DNA of 64,000 nucleotides from Rothia mucilaginosa (GCF_019334805.1 NZ_CP079822.1:2108001-2172000), one strand, 5' to 3'. Positions 36,701 to 46,174 are shown, numbered from the stretch's first letter. A program made the numbers and translations. Notes: generated by a model from the sequence alone, not told the origin.

Positions 36701-37115
36701 TGACTGGACCGTGACCGAGGACGGCACCGTCCTGGTCGGCGTGGCAGCTCTGGACGGCGGCCTGGCTCTGGAAGAGGGCGAATACGAGCTGGCAACCGTG
36801 GTTGCCGCTGACGCGGAAGGTGCTGAGCACACTGCGGCTGCGGTTCTGCCTGGCGGCTTCCTGGTCCTCAACATTGAGCTGACCGACGAGCTGGTTGCCG
36901 AGGGCATCGCCCGCGACACCATCCGCGCTATTCAGCAGGCACGTAAGGACGCCGACCTGAACGTGGCGGACCGCATCAACCTGAGCATCGCGGCACCGGA
37001 GGAAACTCTGGCGGCTCTGCGCGCCAACGAGGCACTGGTGACCGGCGAAACCCTCGCCGTGTCCCTGCAGCTGAGCGAAGCAGACGAGCTGAGCATTAGC
37101 GTCGCCAAGGCATAA
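33774..37115 (+). CDS. ileS: isoleucyl-tRNA synthetase
   Basis: 1113 residues, the long eukaryote-like form common in actinobacteria, which in other species tends to be less mupirocin-sensitive than the E. coli type. HIGH motif HYGH (about 71–74) and KMSKS at about 665–669 ([13 protein letters not shown]). The editing insertion carries [10 protein letters not shown]. The [11 protein letters not shown] and SPILRGGNL segments are typical of IleRS. ATG after gataagggcgcacaaacac. Expression is expected to respond to uncharged tRNA-Ile through the T-box in front. Confidence 0.97.
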   Translation: MSHVYPKASAFEAAGSGVTASPKFPALEEAVLDYWKKDNTFSASVENRPAGENGENEFVFYDGPPFANGLPHYGHLLTGYAKDLVARYQTQRGHKVERRFGWDTHGLPAELEAMKQLGMTDKREILEMGIDNFNDAARASVLKYTNEWEKYVTRQARWVDFENDYKTLNVEYMESVIWAFKRLYDKGLTYQGFRVLPYCWKDETPLSNHELRMDDDVYKDRQDQTVTVAFRLTADTALGADEKVAAELDGIEALAWTTTPWTLPTNQALAVGPEIEYSVVPGAGKFEGRSFLIASELLGSYAKDLGYEGDQPEKDAAAAVTARYTGSQLEHVRYTPLWDYFADTEKWGTETSWQILVADYVTTGDGTGIVHQAPAYGEDDQKVCESYGIPVILSLDEGAKFLNLFAEPTASGSTALAEIAGVQAFDANRTIINALKADDVLIREKSYVHSYPHCWRCRTPLIYRAITSWYVKVTDFKDRMYELNKQINWIPENVKYGQFGKWVENARDWSISRNRFWGSPIPVWVSDDPNYPRMDVYGSLEELKADFGRLPLNKDGEPDLHRPYIDELTRPNPDDPTGKSTMRRVEDVLDVWFDSGSMPYAQVHYPFENQEWFENHYPADFIVEYIGQTRGWFYVLHVLATALFDRPAFKNVISHGIVLGSDGQKMSKSLRNYPDVSEVLDRDGSDAMRWFLMSSPILRGGNLIVTEQGIREGVRQVMLPLWNVYHFFALYANAANNGEGYSAKLKYDSQHVMDRFILGKTRELIEQVTAAMDSYDIWNACESLRQYADALTNWYVRRSRERFFNEDTDAFDTLYTALVTVSKVAASLLPLSSEEIYRGLTGERSVHLADWPEASAFADESDLLALMQTVREVCSAGSALRKEKKIRVRQPLQKMTVAIAPEQFAALGTAFGEKGAEYFANIVEDELNLRQVELVSADTVDPADYGISQQLKVNARAAGPRLGKQVQVAIKASKSGDWTVTEDGTVLVGVAALDGGLALEEGEYELATVVAADAEGAEHTAAAVLPGGFLVLNIELTDELVAEGIARDTIRAIQQARKDADLNVADRINLSIAAPEETLAALRANEALVTGETLAVSLQLSEADELSISVAKA

Positions 37116-37131
37116 AACGCCTGAACCGTAC

Positions 37132-37165
37132 GGCCGTCCCGCCCCCTTGATTGGGCGGGGCGGCC
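37132..37165 (+). terminator. hairpin between ileS and folC
   Basis: Arms ggccgtcccgccc / gggcggggcggcc, short loop, no T-run. Confidence 0.5.
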
Positions 37166-37247
37166 CGTCGTCTATCCCGCCGCACGGTTATCCTGCCGCA
37201 CGGTGGGCCCCTGCCGGCACCGACCGGCTATCCCAGTGAGGAGAACA

Positions 37248-38909
37248 ATGAGCGAGAAGAATTACCCCGCAATTCCCGACCCCGAGGGCGTGGAGCGGGT
37301 CTACGGTGAACTGCTGGCGCGAGCACCCGAAAACAAGATGGCGCCGCGCCTGGACGCCGTGGCGCGCGCCGTCGAAATCCTTGGCGACGTGCACCGTGCC
37401 GCGCCGGTCATCCACATCACCGGCACGAACGGCAAGACCAGCACCGCCCGCATGATTGAGGCGCTGCTGCTCGGCCACGACCTGCGCGTGGGCCGCTTTA
37501 CCAGCCCGCACCTCGAAAGCGTTACCGAGCGTATCTGCATTAACGGCGCGCCCGTACCGGACGCCACCTTCGTGCGCATTTGGGATGAAATCGCCCCCTA
37601 CCTGCAGATTGTGGACGCAGAGATGACCTCCCGCGGCGAGCCCGCGCTGACCTTCTTCGAGTCCGTTACCGTGCTCGCCTTCGCGATTTTCGCGGACGAG
37701 CCGGTGGACGTGGTGGTGCTCGAGGTCGGTATCGGCGGCACCTGGGATTCCACGAACGTTGCCGACGGCGTGGTTTCCGTGGTCACCCCGATTGGTCTGG
37801 ACCATACCGACATGCTCGGCGAAACCCTCGCCGAGATTGCGACCGAAAAGTCCGGCATTATCAAGCCCGGCGGCTTCTTGATTTCTGCGGCACAGGACCC
37901 GGAAGCGGCGGACGTGTTGCTCGCCTCCGCTCGTGAGAAGGAAGCATCCTTCGCCTTTGAGGGCGTGGAGTTCGGCGTTGTCTCCCGTGAGCTTGCGGTC
38001 GGCGGTCAGCTGCTGACCCTGCGCGGACTGGCGGGCGAGTACCCGGATGTGCCGCTGTCCCTGCACGGTGCGCATCAGGCGCAGAACGCCGTGGTGGCTC
38101 TCGCCGCCGTGGAGGCGTTCTTCGGCGGTCAGCGTCAGCTGCCCGAGGACGTGGTGCGTACCGCGTTTGAGACGGTGCGCTCGCCGGGCCGCCTGGAGGT
38201 TGTGCGCACCGAGCCGCTGACCATCCTGGATGCGGGCCACAACCCGCACGGTGTGCGTGCGTCTGCGGCTGCGCTGACTGAGGCGTTCAAGCTGTCCCAC
38301 CTGCATTCCGTGGTCGGTATTTTGGGTGAGAAGGATGCTCTGGGCATGTTTGAGACCATGCGCGAAGAGTACGTGGACGCTTCTGACGGTACCTTCCGCC
38401 TGTACCTGGCGGCGTCGGATTCGCCGCGTGCGATTGCGCCGGAGCGTCTGCACGAGTTGGCGCTGGATGCGGGCCTGGACGAAGACTCGATTGAGGTGTT
38501 TGAGCACCTGGACGAGGCGATTGCCACCGCCATGGAGAACGCCCTCTTTGAGCAGGAGTCGGCGGGTGTGCTGATTACCGGTTCGATTACTGTCATTGGT
38601 GAGGCACGTACCCTGCTGGCCAAGCACGCGGAGGCGAAGACCCCCGGTGCCGAGGCCGAGGAACTGCCGGATGAGCTGCCCGCCGAGGGTGCTTATGCGG
38701 GTTCTGCGGGTGCGGCGTCGGCTTCGACTCTGGCTGCCGCGGCGGCTGCGGCTGCCTCTGCTGAGCCGGATGAGCTGCTGGACGGCATCATGGCTGAGCT
38801 CGGCGGCGAGTCTGCGGCGGGTTCTTCGCTAGAGGATTCGCTGGGTCTGCCGCTGGGCGATTCGTACACCGATGATTTCTTCGGTGATGATGAAGACTCG
38901 GACAACTAA
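37248..38909 (+). CDS. folC: folylpolyglutamate/dihydrofolate synthase
   Basis: Adds glutamate to dihydropteroate/folates. The ATG at 37248 follows gaggagaaca; an in-frame start 45 bases upstream is less likely. The ATP loop ITGTNGKTSTARM (about 64), FTSPHLESVTER, the metal-binding EVGIGGTWDSTN and the C-terminal domain beginning LDAGHNPHG are present. The Mur-ligase-type enzyme should end near residue 455. The protein runs on for about 95 residues of Ala/Glu/Ser/Asp-rich sequence ending in DDFFGDDEDSDN, an unusual tail. folC follows ileS instead of valS as it does in Mycobacterium. Confidence 0.95.
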   Translation: MSEKNYPAIPDPEGVERVYGELLARAPENKMAPRLDAVARAVEILGDVHRAAPVIHITGTNGKTSTARMIEALLLGHDLRVGRFTSPHLESVTERICINGAPVPDATFVRIWDEIAPYLQIVDAEMTSRGEPALTFFESVTVLAFAIFADEPVDVVVLEVGIGGTWDSTNVADGVVSVVTPIGLDHTDMLGETLAEIATEKSGIIKPGGFLISAAQDPEAADVLLASAREKEASFAFEGVEFGVVSRELAVGGQLLTLRGLAGEYPDVPLSLHGAHQAQNAVVALAAVEAFFGGQRQLPEDVVRTAFETVRSPGRLEVVRTEPLTILDAGHNPHGVRASAAALTEAFKLSHLHSVVGILGEKDALGMFETMREEYVDASDGTFRLYLAASDSPRAIAPERLHELALDAGLDEDSIEVFEHLDEAIATAMENALFEQESAGVLITGSITVIGEARTLLAKHAEAKTPGAEAEELPDELPAEGAYAGSAGAASASTLAAAAAAAASAEPDELLDGIMAELGGESAAGSSLEDSLGLPLGDSYTDDFFGDDEDSDN

Positions 38910-38935
38910 AGCGACCTGTTGAGGCTATCGACATG

Positions 38936-38995
38936 AGGCGGGGTGCCGCCCTCCGGCTGGTTTTACCGGCTGGGGGAGCGGTGCCCCGCCTTTTT
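38936..38995 (+). terminator. folC terminator
   Basis: Arms aggcggggtgccgc / gcggtgccccgcct with inner ccggctgg / ccggctgg loop, followed by ttttt. Confidence 0.85.
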
Positions 38996-39323
38996 GTACC
39001 TTCCCTCTTCGCGTCTCGTCTATTCGCGCCTCTGCCCTCATGCTCCCACTCGAACACATGCGCTCTCACGTGTTCCCAAGGGCTCTCACCTAACCCCAAT
39101 CGCTCAAATTCAACCGGCATCATCCGCTTTCACTCACCCTCACCCACCCAAAAATCGAAAAGAACGAAAATTTTTGGGCACCGGGGGTACATAACCGGGC
39201 ACACCGTGGAGTCACGGTGCTATATTCGCTGAGGCGCCGGCCCCAACGCCTGAGGCCGCACCAACACACCCGCACACATACGCATACCAGCGACGGTATG
39301 CCACATAGTGAAAGGCACCCATC
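38996..39323. promoter_or_regulatory. leader region of the TenA-like gene
   Basis: C-rich to 39140, then hairpin cccaaaaat / atttttggg (39149–39179), hairpin caccgtg / cacggtg (39202–39219) directly before a good -10 sequence TATATT (39221–39226), and a structured stretch with gctgag, cctgag and ataccagcgacgg. The last three fragments recall parts of a TPP riboswitch but the full set of conserved positions is not there. Ribosome site gaaagg before the ATG. Confidence 0.35.
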
Positions 39324-40001
39324 ATGCCCGCACCCTTCACCGATTTGATCGGCACCGATTCGTTCACCGAGTCCCTACGCCAGGAGAACCTCGCCACCTG
39401 GCTTTCTGCCACGAATCACCGCTTTGTTGCTGAGCTTTTTGACGGCTCGATTGCCCCGCAGGTCATGGCGGGGTACCTGGTGCAGGACTACCGCTTCCTC
39501 GATACCTTCCTCGCCCTGATTGGTGGCGCTATCGCCAACGCTGATACTCTCACGGGTCGTCTGCGCCTCTCCAAGTTCGCGGGCGAAATCGCGGGCGATG
39601 AGAACACCTACTTCCTGCGTTGTTTTGAGACTCTGGGCGTGACCGAGCATCAGTGTGACTCCATGCCCGATACGGAGGCGACCACCGGCTTCAAGCGCCT
39701 CTTCCTCGACGCTGCGGCAAGCGGCAGCTACGCGGCGATTCTGTCGGTGCTGATGGTTTGCGAGGGCCTGTACCTGGATTGGGCGTCTAAGGCTCCCGCC
39801 AAGCGCCCCGATTCTTTTGTGCACCACGAGTGGATTACCCTGCACGACTACCCGGAGTTCCGTGAGCTGGTTGATTTCCTGCGCCGTGAACTGGACCGTG
39901 TGGGCCCGTCGGATGCGCAGGCTGCCCGCGAGTTCTTTAGCCGCGCGGTGGAGCTGGAGCAGCAGTTCTTTGACGAGTCGTACACCCACCCGCTGCCCTA
40001 A
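39324..40001 (+). CDS. TenA/thiaminase-II-like protein (TenA_E type)
   Basis: 225 residues, all-helical TenA fold judged from FVAELFDGSIAPQVMAGYLVQDYRFLDTFLALIGGAI and the C-terminal EFFSRAVELEQQFFDESY. The catalytic Cys region of TenA_C proteins is here MVCEGLYLDW, with the Glu seen in TenA_E members, which are linked to salvage of thiamine breakdown products. No other thiamine gene is nearby, so the assignment rests on sequence alone. In related genomes this position next to folC often holds ndk; none is seen here. Confidence 0.78.
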   Translation: MPAPFTDLIGTDSFTESLRQENLATWLSATNHRFVAELFDGSIAPQVMAGYLVQDYRFLDTFLALIGGAIANADTLTGRLRLSKFAGEIAGDENTYFLRCFETLGVTEHQCDSMPDTEATTGFKRLFLDAAASGSYAAILSVLMVCEGLYLDWASKAPAKRPDSFVHHEWITLHDYPEFRELVDFLRRELDRVGPSDAQAAREFFSRAVELEQQFFDESYTHPLP

Positions 40002-40099
40002 CGCACTGCCCTCACGTGCCGTCTGTGCGCTCCACGGTAGTTGCCGTGGGAGCCGCCGCGCGTCGATAAGGCGAATGCCATAGAAAACATGCGCACCAT

Positions 40100-40152
40100 G
40101 CCCCGGAAGGTCCCGCCCGCCGCTACGTTGCGGGCTCCTTCCGGGGCTTTTG
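40100..40152 (+). terminator. terminator after TenA-like gene
   Basis: Arms gccccggaagg / ccttccggggc followed by ttttgtgttt. Confidence 0.85.
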
Positions 40153-40336
40153 TGTTTAAGGTACGTCACAAAAATGCGCCTATTTGCATGATTTGAGGCG
40201 TCATATAGTAAATGTAGAAGCTAATGGCGTGCTATTGAGCAATGTGAGAGGCTAGGATAAATGGGGTACTGCTTCCGGGGTGCTGGCTATGCCGCGCCGG
40301 TGAGTATCACCGTAAAACACTATCTAAAGGAGTCGT

Positions 40337-40999
40337 ATGAGTACCGCCGCATCGAGTACTACCGAGCCCACCCACGCTGAAAAAGAAGCGCAGCACGGGC
40401 ACGCGGGAACCCCGGGCAGCTACTCAGACCGACAGCTCGGATTCTGGCTGGTTGGCGCCGGCCTAATCGCACTCATTTCTTCAGCGATTCTGGTGTACGA
40501 GCGCCTGCAGATTTACATTGATGCCGGCCACTCCACGGTCTGCGATATCAACGCCCTGCTCAGCTGCGGCACGGTGATGCGCACCCCGCAGGCGGAAGCT
40601 TTCGGCTTCCCGAACCCGTTCATTGGCCTGGTGGGTTTCTCCATTGTGGTGACTATCGGTGCCGCGATCATGGCGGGTGCACAATTCAAGAAGTGGTTCT
40701 GGGTGTGCATGAACATTGGTTTGGCTGCGGCAACCGCGTTCATTATGTGGCTGTGGTACCAGACGACGTTTCAGATTAACGCGCTGTGCCTGTTCTGCAT
40801 GATCGTGTGGGTTATGACCATCACGCTTTTTGTGAAGACCACGGTCCGCAATATTTCGGCGGGGGTCATCCCGGCGTCGCAGTCGATGCGTGAGAGCGCT
40901 CGCGGCTGGTCCTGGTTTGCGATTAGCCTGTGGCTGATCCTGATTTTCGGCATTATTGTGATCCGCTTCTTCGAGGTCATTGTGAATATGATGCGCTAA
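40337..40999 (+). CDS. vitamin K epoxide reductase (VKOR) family protein
   Basis: 220 residues, about five membrane segments. The loop Cys pair Cys69 and Cys77 (CDINALLSC) and the active-site CLFC (151–154) are those of bacterial VKOR, which reoxidises DsbA-like proteins and passes electrons to menaquinone. The N-terminal His/Glu-rich 30 residues are cytoplasmic. ATG after aaaggagtcgt. The thiol oxidoreductases at 1.9 and 57.2 kb lack signal peptides, so its extracellular DsbA partner is outside this window. Confidence 0.92.
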   Translation: MSTAASSTTEPTHAEKEAQHGHAGTPGSYSDRQLGFWLVGAGLIALISSAILVYERLQIYIDAGHSTVCDINALLSCGTVMRTPQAEAFGFPNPFIGLVGFSIVVTIGAAIMAGAQFKKWFWVCMNIGLAAATAFIMWLWYQTTFQINALCLFCMIVWVMTITLFVKTTVRNISAGVIPASQSMRESARGWSWFAISLWLILIFGIIVIRFFEVIVNMMR

Positions 41000-41043
41000 G
41001 CGTTCATCTCTGAGCTTGGTTTGAGGGCTGATGCCCCGAACAT

Positions 41044-41079
41044 GCAACGCCCCGGTGCCTGTTGGTGCCGGGGCGTTGC
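41044..41079 (+). terminator. hairpin after VKOR gene
   Basis: Arms gcaacgccccgg / ccggggcgttgc, 12-base loop partly paired (tgcc/ggtg), weak T-run. Confidence 0.6.
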
Positions 41080-41344
41080 TGTGTCTGCGGGTGGGTGAGG
41101 TTGCGCCGGGTTGAGTGCGCCGGGCTGATCGCACCGAGCTGGGGTGCCGGGTAGTAGCTGGGTAGCGGGGAGGCACCGGTGACCTTGCCTGCGGCGGTCA
41201 GCGGGGAAGCGGTGCGGGTGCGTATAATGGTCAGGTATATTCTTGAGCGGCATCGGTCGGAGCGGTCCGCGGGTTTTACCTGCGGTGCCGGTTGCCTGCC
41301 GTTCTGATGGACACTAGATTCTTGATACCCCTTCGAGGAGAACC

Positions 41345-41584
41345 GTGAAGACTGCCGGAATTGCCGCAATGGGCGTTGCTGCCGTTATTTTTCTGACTGC
41401 CCTGCTGTTGCTGACCGCCGGTCACTTCTCGCTGCTGTGGGTGATTCTGCTGGTGGTTTCTCCGTTTGTTTTCATTCTGGGTGTTCCGTTTGCGACCGGT
41501 TCCGGTCCGGAGTACCTGCCGACCGACCCGAAGCTTGCTCAGCAGGCTCGTGAGGCGCGTGATGCGGAGCTGGGCCTGAACTAG
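41345..41584 (+). CDS. small membrane protein
   Basis: 79 residues from a GTG with cgaggagaacc in front. Two membrane segments (about 5–25 and 28–50), then a short cytoplasmic tail PEYLPTDPKLAQQAREARDAELGLN. Conserved position between VKOR and rne suggests a real gene; no function can be given. Confidence 0.75.
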   Translation: MKTAGIAAMGVAAVIFLTALLLLTAGHFSLLWVILLVVSPFVFILGVPFATGSGPEYLPTDPKLAQQAREARDAELGLN

Positions 41585-41625
41585 CCCTTCTTCTAGAGGC
41601 TAGCCCTTCCTCTGAAAGTTTTTTG

Positions 41626-41660
41626 AAGCCGGGTGGTGCGTAGTGGCACGCCCGGCTTTG
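41626..41660 (+). terminator. terminator after small membrane protein
   Basis: Arms aagccggg / cccggctt with inner gtgc / gcac. Confidence 0.65.
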
Positions 41661-42210
41661 CTGTACCCGCTAGACATCTGCCGTAGTGTACCTGCCGCAA
41701 TGTGCCCGCACAATAACACCTGCCGCAATGTGCCCGCGCATCCTGCCGGGAAATGGAGCCGGGATAGGATGGGCGGGGTGGCTTAGAGGCACCCTCTACC
41801 GGGTATAATGGAACACGGTGTCTTGTGCGCCCCGCACGCGCATAAAGATCCCCACCAACGCATCGAGGGAGAGTACCCGAAGAGCGCCGGCTATAAGCCG
41901 CGGAGCATAACTGTCGCACCGCGCGTGCCGCCCGCCTCGGCGAAGAAACCCGAAGACCGGCAGGGCACCCAGGAAGGGTGTGAGCGTGCCGTGCTCGAGA
42001 GCGAGGTGGCTGTGACCGTCGCGGCGCGCTCTGCGTTCCGCCCGCTCGCCCCCTACGGCAGAAGCACTGAACGAGATAGTGCCCGGTAGCGCCGATGAAT
42101 GCGTACCGTAGGGTGAGGCTTGAGCCGCGGTGGCAGCAACTAGGCTTTGCGCTGTATGCGCGCTGTTAAAATCCTTGCGGTGCGGAGCAGGGTGTAACGA
42201 AAGAAGATTA
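41661..42210. promoter_or_regulatory. long leader region of rne
   Basis: A perfect -10 TATAAT lies at 41804–41809 and a second -10-like TAAAAT at 42167–42172, 39 bases before the start codon; -35 partners are poor for both. A transcript from the first would have a leader of about 395 bases. A direct repeat of 20 bases (acctgccgcaatgtgcccgc) occurs at 41690 and 41718. No gene seen. RNase E genes in other bacteria are controlled through their leaders. Confidence 0.45.
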
Positions 42211-45200
42211 ATGTCTGACGAGAAGAACGTCGAACTTGGGGTTTTTGAGGCGCTGAACGCCCTCGCGGAGGAGAAGAACGCCTCTGCAGAGACCCGTGAA
42301 ACTCTGCGTAAGAATGTTCGTGAGAGCTCTGACGCCCAGCAGGGTACTGAGCGTCGCCGTCCTGGTCGCCCGAAGAAGGAGAAGGCTCCTGAGGTTCCCC
42401 TGGATGAGGCGATTGCTGCTGGCCTGACCAACCTGCGTAACGCTAAGGCTAAGCACGCGCCGGCACCTAAGGTTGCCGCTCCCGTTGTGTCTGAGACCGA
42501 GGTTGCTTCTACTCTGGATAGCCTGTTTGAGGCTGCTGAGAAGAAGGCGGCTGAGCCTGCTGTCGCGGAGAACACCGCGAAGGTGGAGGAAGTCGTCGCC
42601 CCCGCCGCTGAGCCCGCCGCTGAGTCTGCCGTTGAGGTGAAGGAAGAGACCGCCAAGGTTGAGGTCGTAACTCCCGCACAGGCTGCTGAGAAGACCGAGG
42701 CCACCGCTGAAGCTGCTGAGCAGAAGGCTGAAGAAGCCGCCGCAGAGCAGCCCGCTGAGGCTACTGTAGTTGCTGAGGAGTCTGCAACCGAAGAGCCCGT
42801 AGCTGAGGAGCCTGAAGTAGCTCCCGAGCCGGTAAAGACCATTAGCGACCTGCAGCGCGAGAAGCTGCAGGAGCTGCGCTCGCGTACCCCGATGGGTGCG
42901 ATGCCGCTGTTCATGGCGCCCGAGCCGGAGGAGCTGAGCGAGCTTGCTGTTGCCGCCAAGCTGGAGCGTGAAGCACGCCGCGCCGCTGCTGAGGAGCAGA
43001 AGCGTAAGGAGCGCATGGAGCGCCGCCGTGAGGAGGCTGCCGCTGAGGCTGAGGTGACGAGCCACCGTCGCCGTCGCCGTCGCCGCGGTACCGAAGATAT
43101 TGAGATTGAGGGCGGCGTTGATGATGACGTTGAGACCGTCACCAAGGTGCGTGCACCGCGCCTGGCTGACTCTCACGCATCCAACACTGTGACCGGTGTG
43201 CGCGGTTCTACCCGCCTGGAGGCGAAGCGTGTGCGCCGCCGCGAGTCCCGCTCCCTGGGTCGCCGCCGCCACATCGTGACTGAGGCTGAGTTCCTGGCTC
43301 GCCGCGAGTCTGTGGACCGTCAGATGCTGGTTCGTCAGAAGGACGGCCGCATCCAGATTGGTGTGCTTGAGGACGGCGTGCTGGCTGAGCACTTCGTGTC
43401 TAAGACCCAGCAGGATTCCCTGATTGGCAACGTGTACCTGGGTAAGGTTCAGAACGTTCTGCCGTCCATGGAAGCTGCGTTCGTTGACATTGGACGCGGT
43501 CGCAACGCTGTGCTGTACGCGGGCGAGGTCAACTGGGATGTCACCGGTCTGGACGGTGCACCCCGCAAGATTGAGAACGCCCTGAAGCCCGGCGATTCGG
43601 TTCTGGTGCAGGTCACTAAGGACCCGATTGGTCACAAGGGTGCCCGCCTGACCAGCCAGGTTTCCCTGCCCGGCCGCTTCCTGGTGTACGTGCCGGGTGG
43701 TTCGATGACCGGTATTTCCCGTAAGCTGCCCGACACTGAGCGTGCTCGTCTGAAGAAGATTCTGAAGGACAAGCTGCCCGAGGGTGCTGGCGTAATCGTT
43801 CGTACCGCGGCGGAGGGTGCTTCTGAGGAGGAGCTGACCCACGACATTAACCGTCTGCGTGCGCAGTGGGAAGAGATCCAGGAGAAGGCTAACTCCCGCA
43901 AGGTGCTGGCTCCGGAGATGCTCTACCAGGAGCCCGACCTGATGATTAAGACCGTGCGTGACGTCTTCAACGAGGACTTCACCGCGATGATCGTTCAGGG
44001 CGAGAACGCGTGGGATTCCATCGAGGCGTACGTGACGTACGTGGCGCCGGACTTGGTCTCCCGCCTGCAGCAGTGGGACGGCGATGACGACCTCTTCGAC
44101 CACTACCGCATCAACGAGCAGCTGGCGAAGGCACTGGACCGTAAGGTGTACCTGCCTTCGGGTGGTTCGCTGGTGATTGACCGTACTGAAGCCATGACCG
44201 TGGTGGATGTGAACACCGGTAAGTTCACCGGTAGCGGCGGCAACCTTGAAGAGACTGTCACCAAGAACAACCTGGAAGCCGCTGAGGAGATTGTCCGTCA
44301 GCTGCGTCTGCGCGATATCGGCGGCATTATCGTCATTGACTTCATTGACATGGTGCTTGAGTCGAACCGTGACCTGGTTCTGCGTCGCCTGATTGAGTGC
44401 CTGGGCCGTGACCGTACCAAGCATCAGGTGGCTGAGGTGACTTCGCTGGGTCTGGTTCAGATGACCCGTAAGCGTCTGGGTACCGGTCTGCTTGAAGTCT
44501 TCTCGGAGCCCTGTGAGCACTGCGCCGGTCGTGGCCTGGTGGTTCACGATCAGCCGCTGAGCGGTCGTAGCGGTGGCGCGTCGGATTACATTCACCGCCA
44601 TGAGCGTAATGACCGTAAGCGTAGCCGTGCCGCTGCCCGCGAGGATTCTCGTGACCAGCAGAAGCAGGATGCTCTGGAGTCGAAGAAGGCTGAGCGCCGT
44701 AACGCTATGGCTGCGGTGGCTGCCGCATCCGCTCAGAGCGAGGACGTTTCGGAGGAGACCGCTTCGACCCGCAAGAAGCGTAAGCGCCGTAAGCGTTCGC
44801 GCCGCGCGGAGACCGCTGAGCTTTCGCTTGAGCAGGAGATTCAGGGTATTGCTGAGGCTGCCAGCGAGCAGGCTCACGCGGAGGTTGCTCAGCGTGAGGA
44901 CAAGGTCGCTGAGGTCACCGAGGGCAACTGGATTGGTGAGCAGGGCGGTTTCTCCCTGGAGCAGCTGGCGAGCGCGTTTGACCGCGTGGAAGAGTCCGCT
45001 GAGGATTCCTCGAAGGACTCTGCTGAGGAGCGTTCTGATCAGGAACGTTCGGAAGAGCGTCGTTCGTCCAAGCGTGGCGAGAAGAAGTCTTCTCGTAACC
45101 GCCAGCGTCGCGAGCTGACCGATGCGGATATTGCCGCTGTTGAGGATTCCGGCGCGGGTGCGCTGGAGGACGAGCACCACGTTGACCCGGAGCTCGACCC

Positions 45201-45942
45201 GCGCTTTAGCCGCTCCTCGGATCGTTTTGAGGCGATTCGCGCCGGTGAGGCGAAGGCTCGTGCTTCTCAGAAGGCTGGCCGTCTTGCCCGCGCCGAGGGT
45301 GAGTCGTTCCGTTCGGGCCGTGAGGATCGTTCGGCGAAGCGCCAGAACGCTGAGCAGCAGAACACTGAGCACAAGGGCGCTGAGGCAACCTCCGCTGAGG
45401 TAAACTCGGGTGTGCAGAAGGCTCAGGAGCCCAAGCGCATTGAGCGTGAGGACCTGCGCATTGAGGATGTTCGTGAGACCCCGCGTGCCTCCCGCCGCCG
45501 TGCTCGTCGTGCCGCTGATGAGAAGCGCGCCGAGAAGGCAGCTGAGCAGAGCGTGGCATCCGAGCAGGCACCCGCAAAGGCTGATAAGATTGAGAAGTCT
45601 GAGTCTCGCCCGGTTGTGACCGGCGTGATTGGTGCTCCGGCTGTGACCGGTGTGGTGGGCGCAGCTCCCGCAGCGGTTGAGGCTCCGGTTGAGGATCAGA
45701 CGCCTGCGGCTCAGGTGCCCGGTTCGACCCCGCGTAAGCGTCGCACTCGCCGTGCGGCTTCGAGTGCCGGTGCCGGTGCTCAGGTCGTGACCGTGGACGC
45801 TTCCGAGCGTGCTGAGGGTTCCGTGGTTGCTTCCGCTTCTGTTGCGGATGTGGCTCCGGTGTCTGATGACGCTTCGGCCCCTGTCTTGTTCGGCATTGGC
45901 GTTGCTGCTGCCGACATTAAGCGTGAAGGTAAGGACGATTAG
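42211..45942 (+). CDS. rne: ribonuclease E/G
   Basis: 1243 residues from the ATG at 42211, which follows aaagaagatta. Endoribonuclease for rRNA maturation and mRNA decay. The catalytic core is at about 370–780: MLVRQKDGRIQIGVLEDG begins it, the S1 domain has NVYLGKVQNVLPSMEAAFVDIG, the DNase I-like part has VVDVNTGKF and the Asp-rich VIDFIDM (about 709), and the zinc-link CEHCAGRG is near 768. A 370-residue acidic/Ala-rich N-terminal extension ends in a HRRRRRRG stretch, and a long Glu/Arg/Ala-rich C-terminal tail follows the core. Both are probably disordered and may recruit partners. This layout matches actinobacterial RNase E/G. Confidence 0.95.
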   Translation: MSDEKNVELGVFEALNALAEEKNASAETRETLRKNVRESSDAQQGTERRRPGRPKKEKAPEVPLDEAIAAGLTNLRNAKAKHAPAPKVAAPVVSETEVASTLDSLFEAAEKKAAEPAVAENTAKVEEVVAPAAEPAAESAVEVKEETAKVEVVTPAQAAEKTEATAEAAEQKAEEAAAEQPAEATVVAEESATEEPVAEEPEVAPEPVKTISDLQREKLQELRSRTPMGAMPLFMAPEPEELSELAVAAKLEREARRAAAEEQKRKERMERRREEAAAEAEVTSHRRRRRRRGTEDIEIEGGVDDDVETVTKVRAPRLADSHASNTVTGVRGSTRLEAKRVRRRESRSLGRRRHIVTEAEFLARRESVDRQMLVRQKDGRIQIGVLEDGVLAEHFVSKTQQDSLIGNVYLGKVQNVLPSMEAAFVDIGRGRNAVLYAGEVNWDVTGLDGAPRKIENALKPGDSVLVQVTKDPIGHKGARLTSQVSLPGRFLVYVPGGSMTGISRKLPDTERARLKKILKDKLPEGAGVIVRTAAEGASEEELTHDINRLRAQWEEIQEKANSRKVLAPEMLYQEPDLMIKTVRDVFNEDFTAMIVQGENAWDSIEAYVTYVAPDLVSRLQQWDGDDDLFDHYRINEQLAKALDRKVYLPSGGSLVIDRTEAMTVVDVNTGKFTGSGGNLEETVTKNNLEAAEEIVRQLRLRDIGGIIVIDFIDMVLESNRDLVLRRLIECLGRDRTKHQVAEVTSLGLVQMTRKRLGTGLLEVFSEPCEHCAGRGLVVHDQPLSGRSGGASDYIHRHERNDRKRSRAAAREDSRDQQKQDALESKKAERRNAMAAVAAASAQSEDVSEETASTRKKRKRRKRSRRAETAELSLEQEIQGIAEAASEQAHAEVAQREDKVAEVTEGNWIGEQGGFSLEQLASAFDRVEESAEDSSKDSAEERSDQERSEERRSSKRGEKKSSRNRQRRELTDADIAAVEDSGAGALEDEHHVDPELDPRFSRSSDRFEAIRAGEAKARASQKAGRLARAEGESFRSGREDRSAKRQNAEQQNTEHKGAEATSAEVNSGVQKAQEPKRIEREDLRIEDVRETPRASRRRARRAADEKRAEKAAEQSVASEQAPAKADKIEKSESRPVVTGVIGAPAVTGVVGAAPAAVEAPVEDQTPAAQVPGSTPRKRRTRRAASSAGAGAQVVTVDASERAEGSVVASASVADVAPVSDDASAPVLFGIGVAAADIKREGKDD

Positions 45943-45988
45943 TCTTTAGCTTCCGATCATCGGAATTCCGATGGTGTGTGTATATGAG

Positions 45989-46037
45989 ATAGCCTCGGTA
46001 GGGCGAGCCGGAACTTCCCTACCGAGGCTATTTTTTT
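45989..46037 (+). terminator. rne terminator
   Basis: Perfect 15-base arms atagcctcggtaggg / ccctaccgaggctat followed by ttttttt. Confidence 0.95.
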
Positions 46038-46137
46038 CTGTGCGTGTGCTGCGTCATTTTAAAGGCGCTACTAAGAGTGCGGTGCAGTATTAGAGGAGCA
46101 TCACGTGGTGTCTGCGGATAATCCGTAAATTTATCTA

Positions 46138-46167
46138 TTGCGCGGCGCGTAGATCATGCCGTATCCT
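46138..46167 (+). promoter_or_regulatory. candidate promoter of rplU-rpmA
   Basis: TTGCGC, 18 bases, TATCCT. It would give a leader of roughly 295 bases before rplU. Confidence 0.35.
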
Positions 46168-46174
46168 TAAGGAC

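Noticed and set aside
42208..45372. 1054-codon minus-strand frame opposite rne
   Set aside because: Shadow of the RNase E/G coding sequence; composition dominated by Leu/Arg/Thr/Val as expected from reading GC-biased codons backwards.
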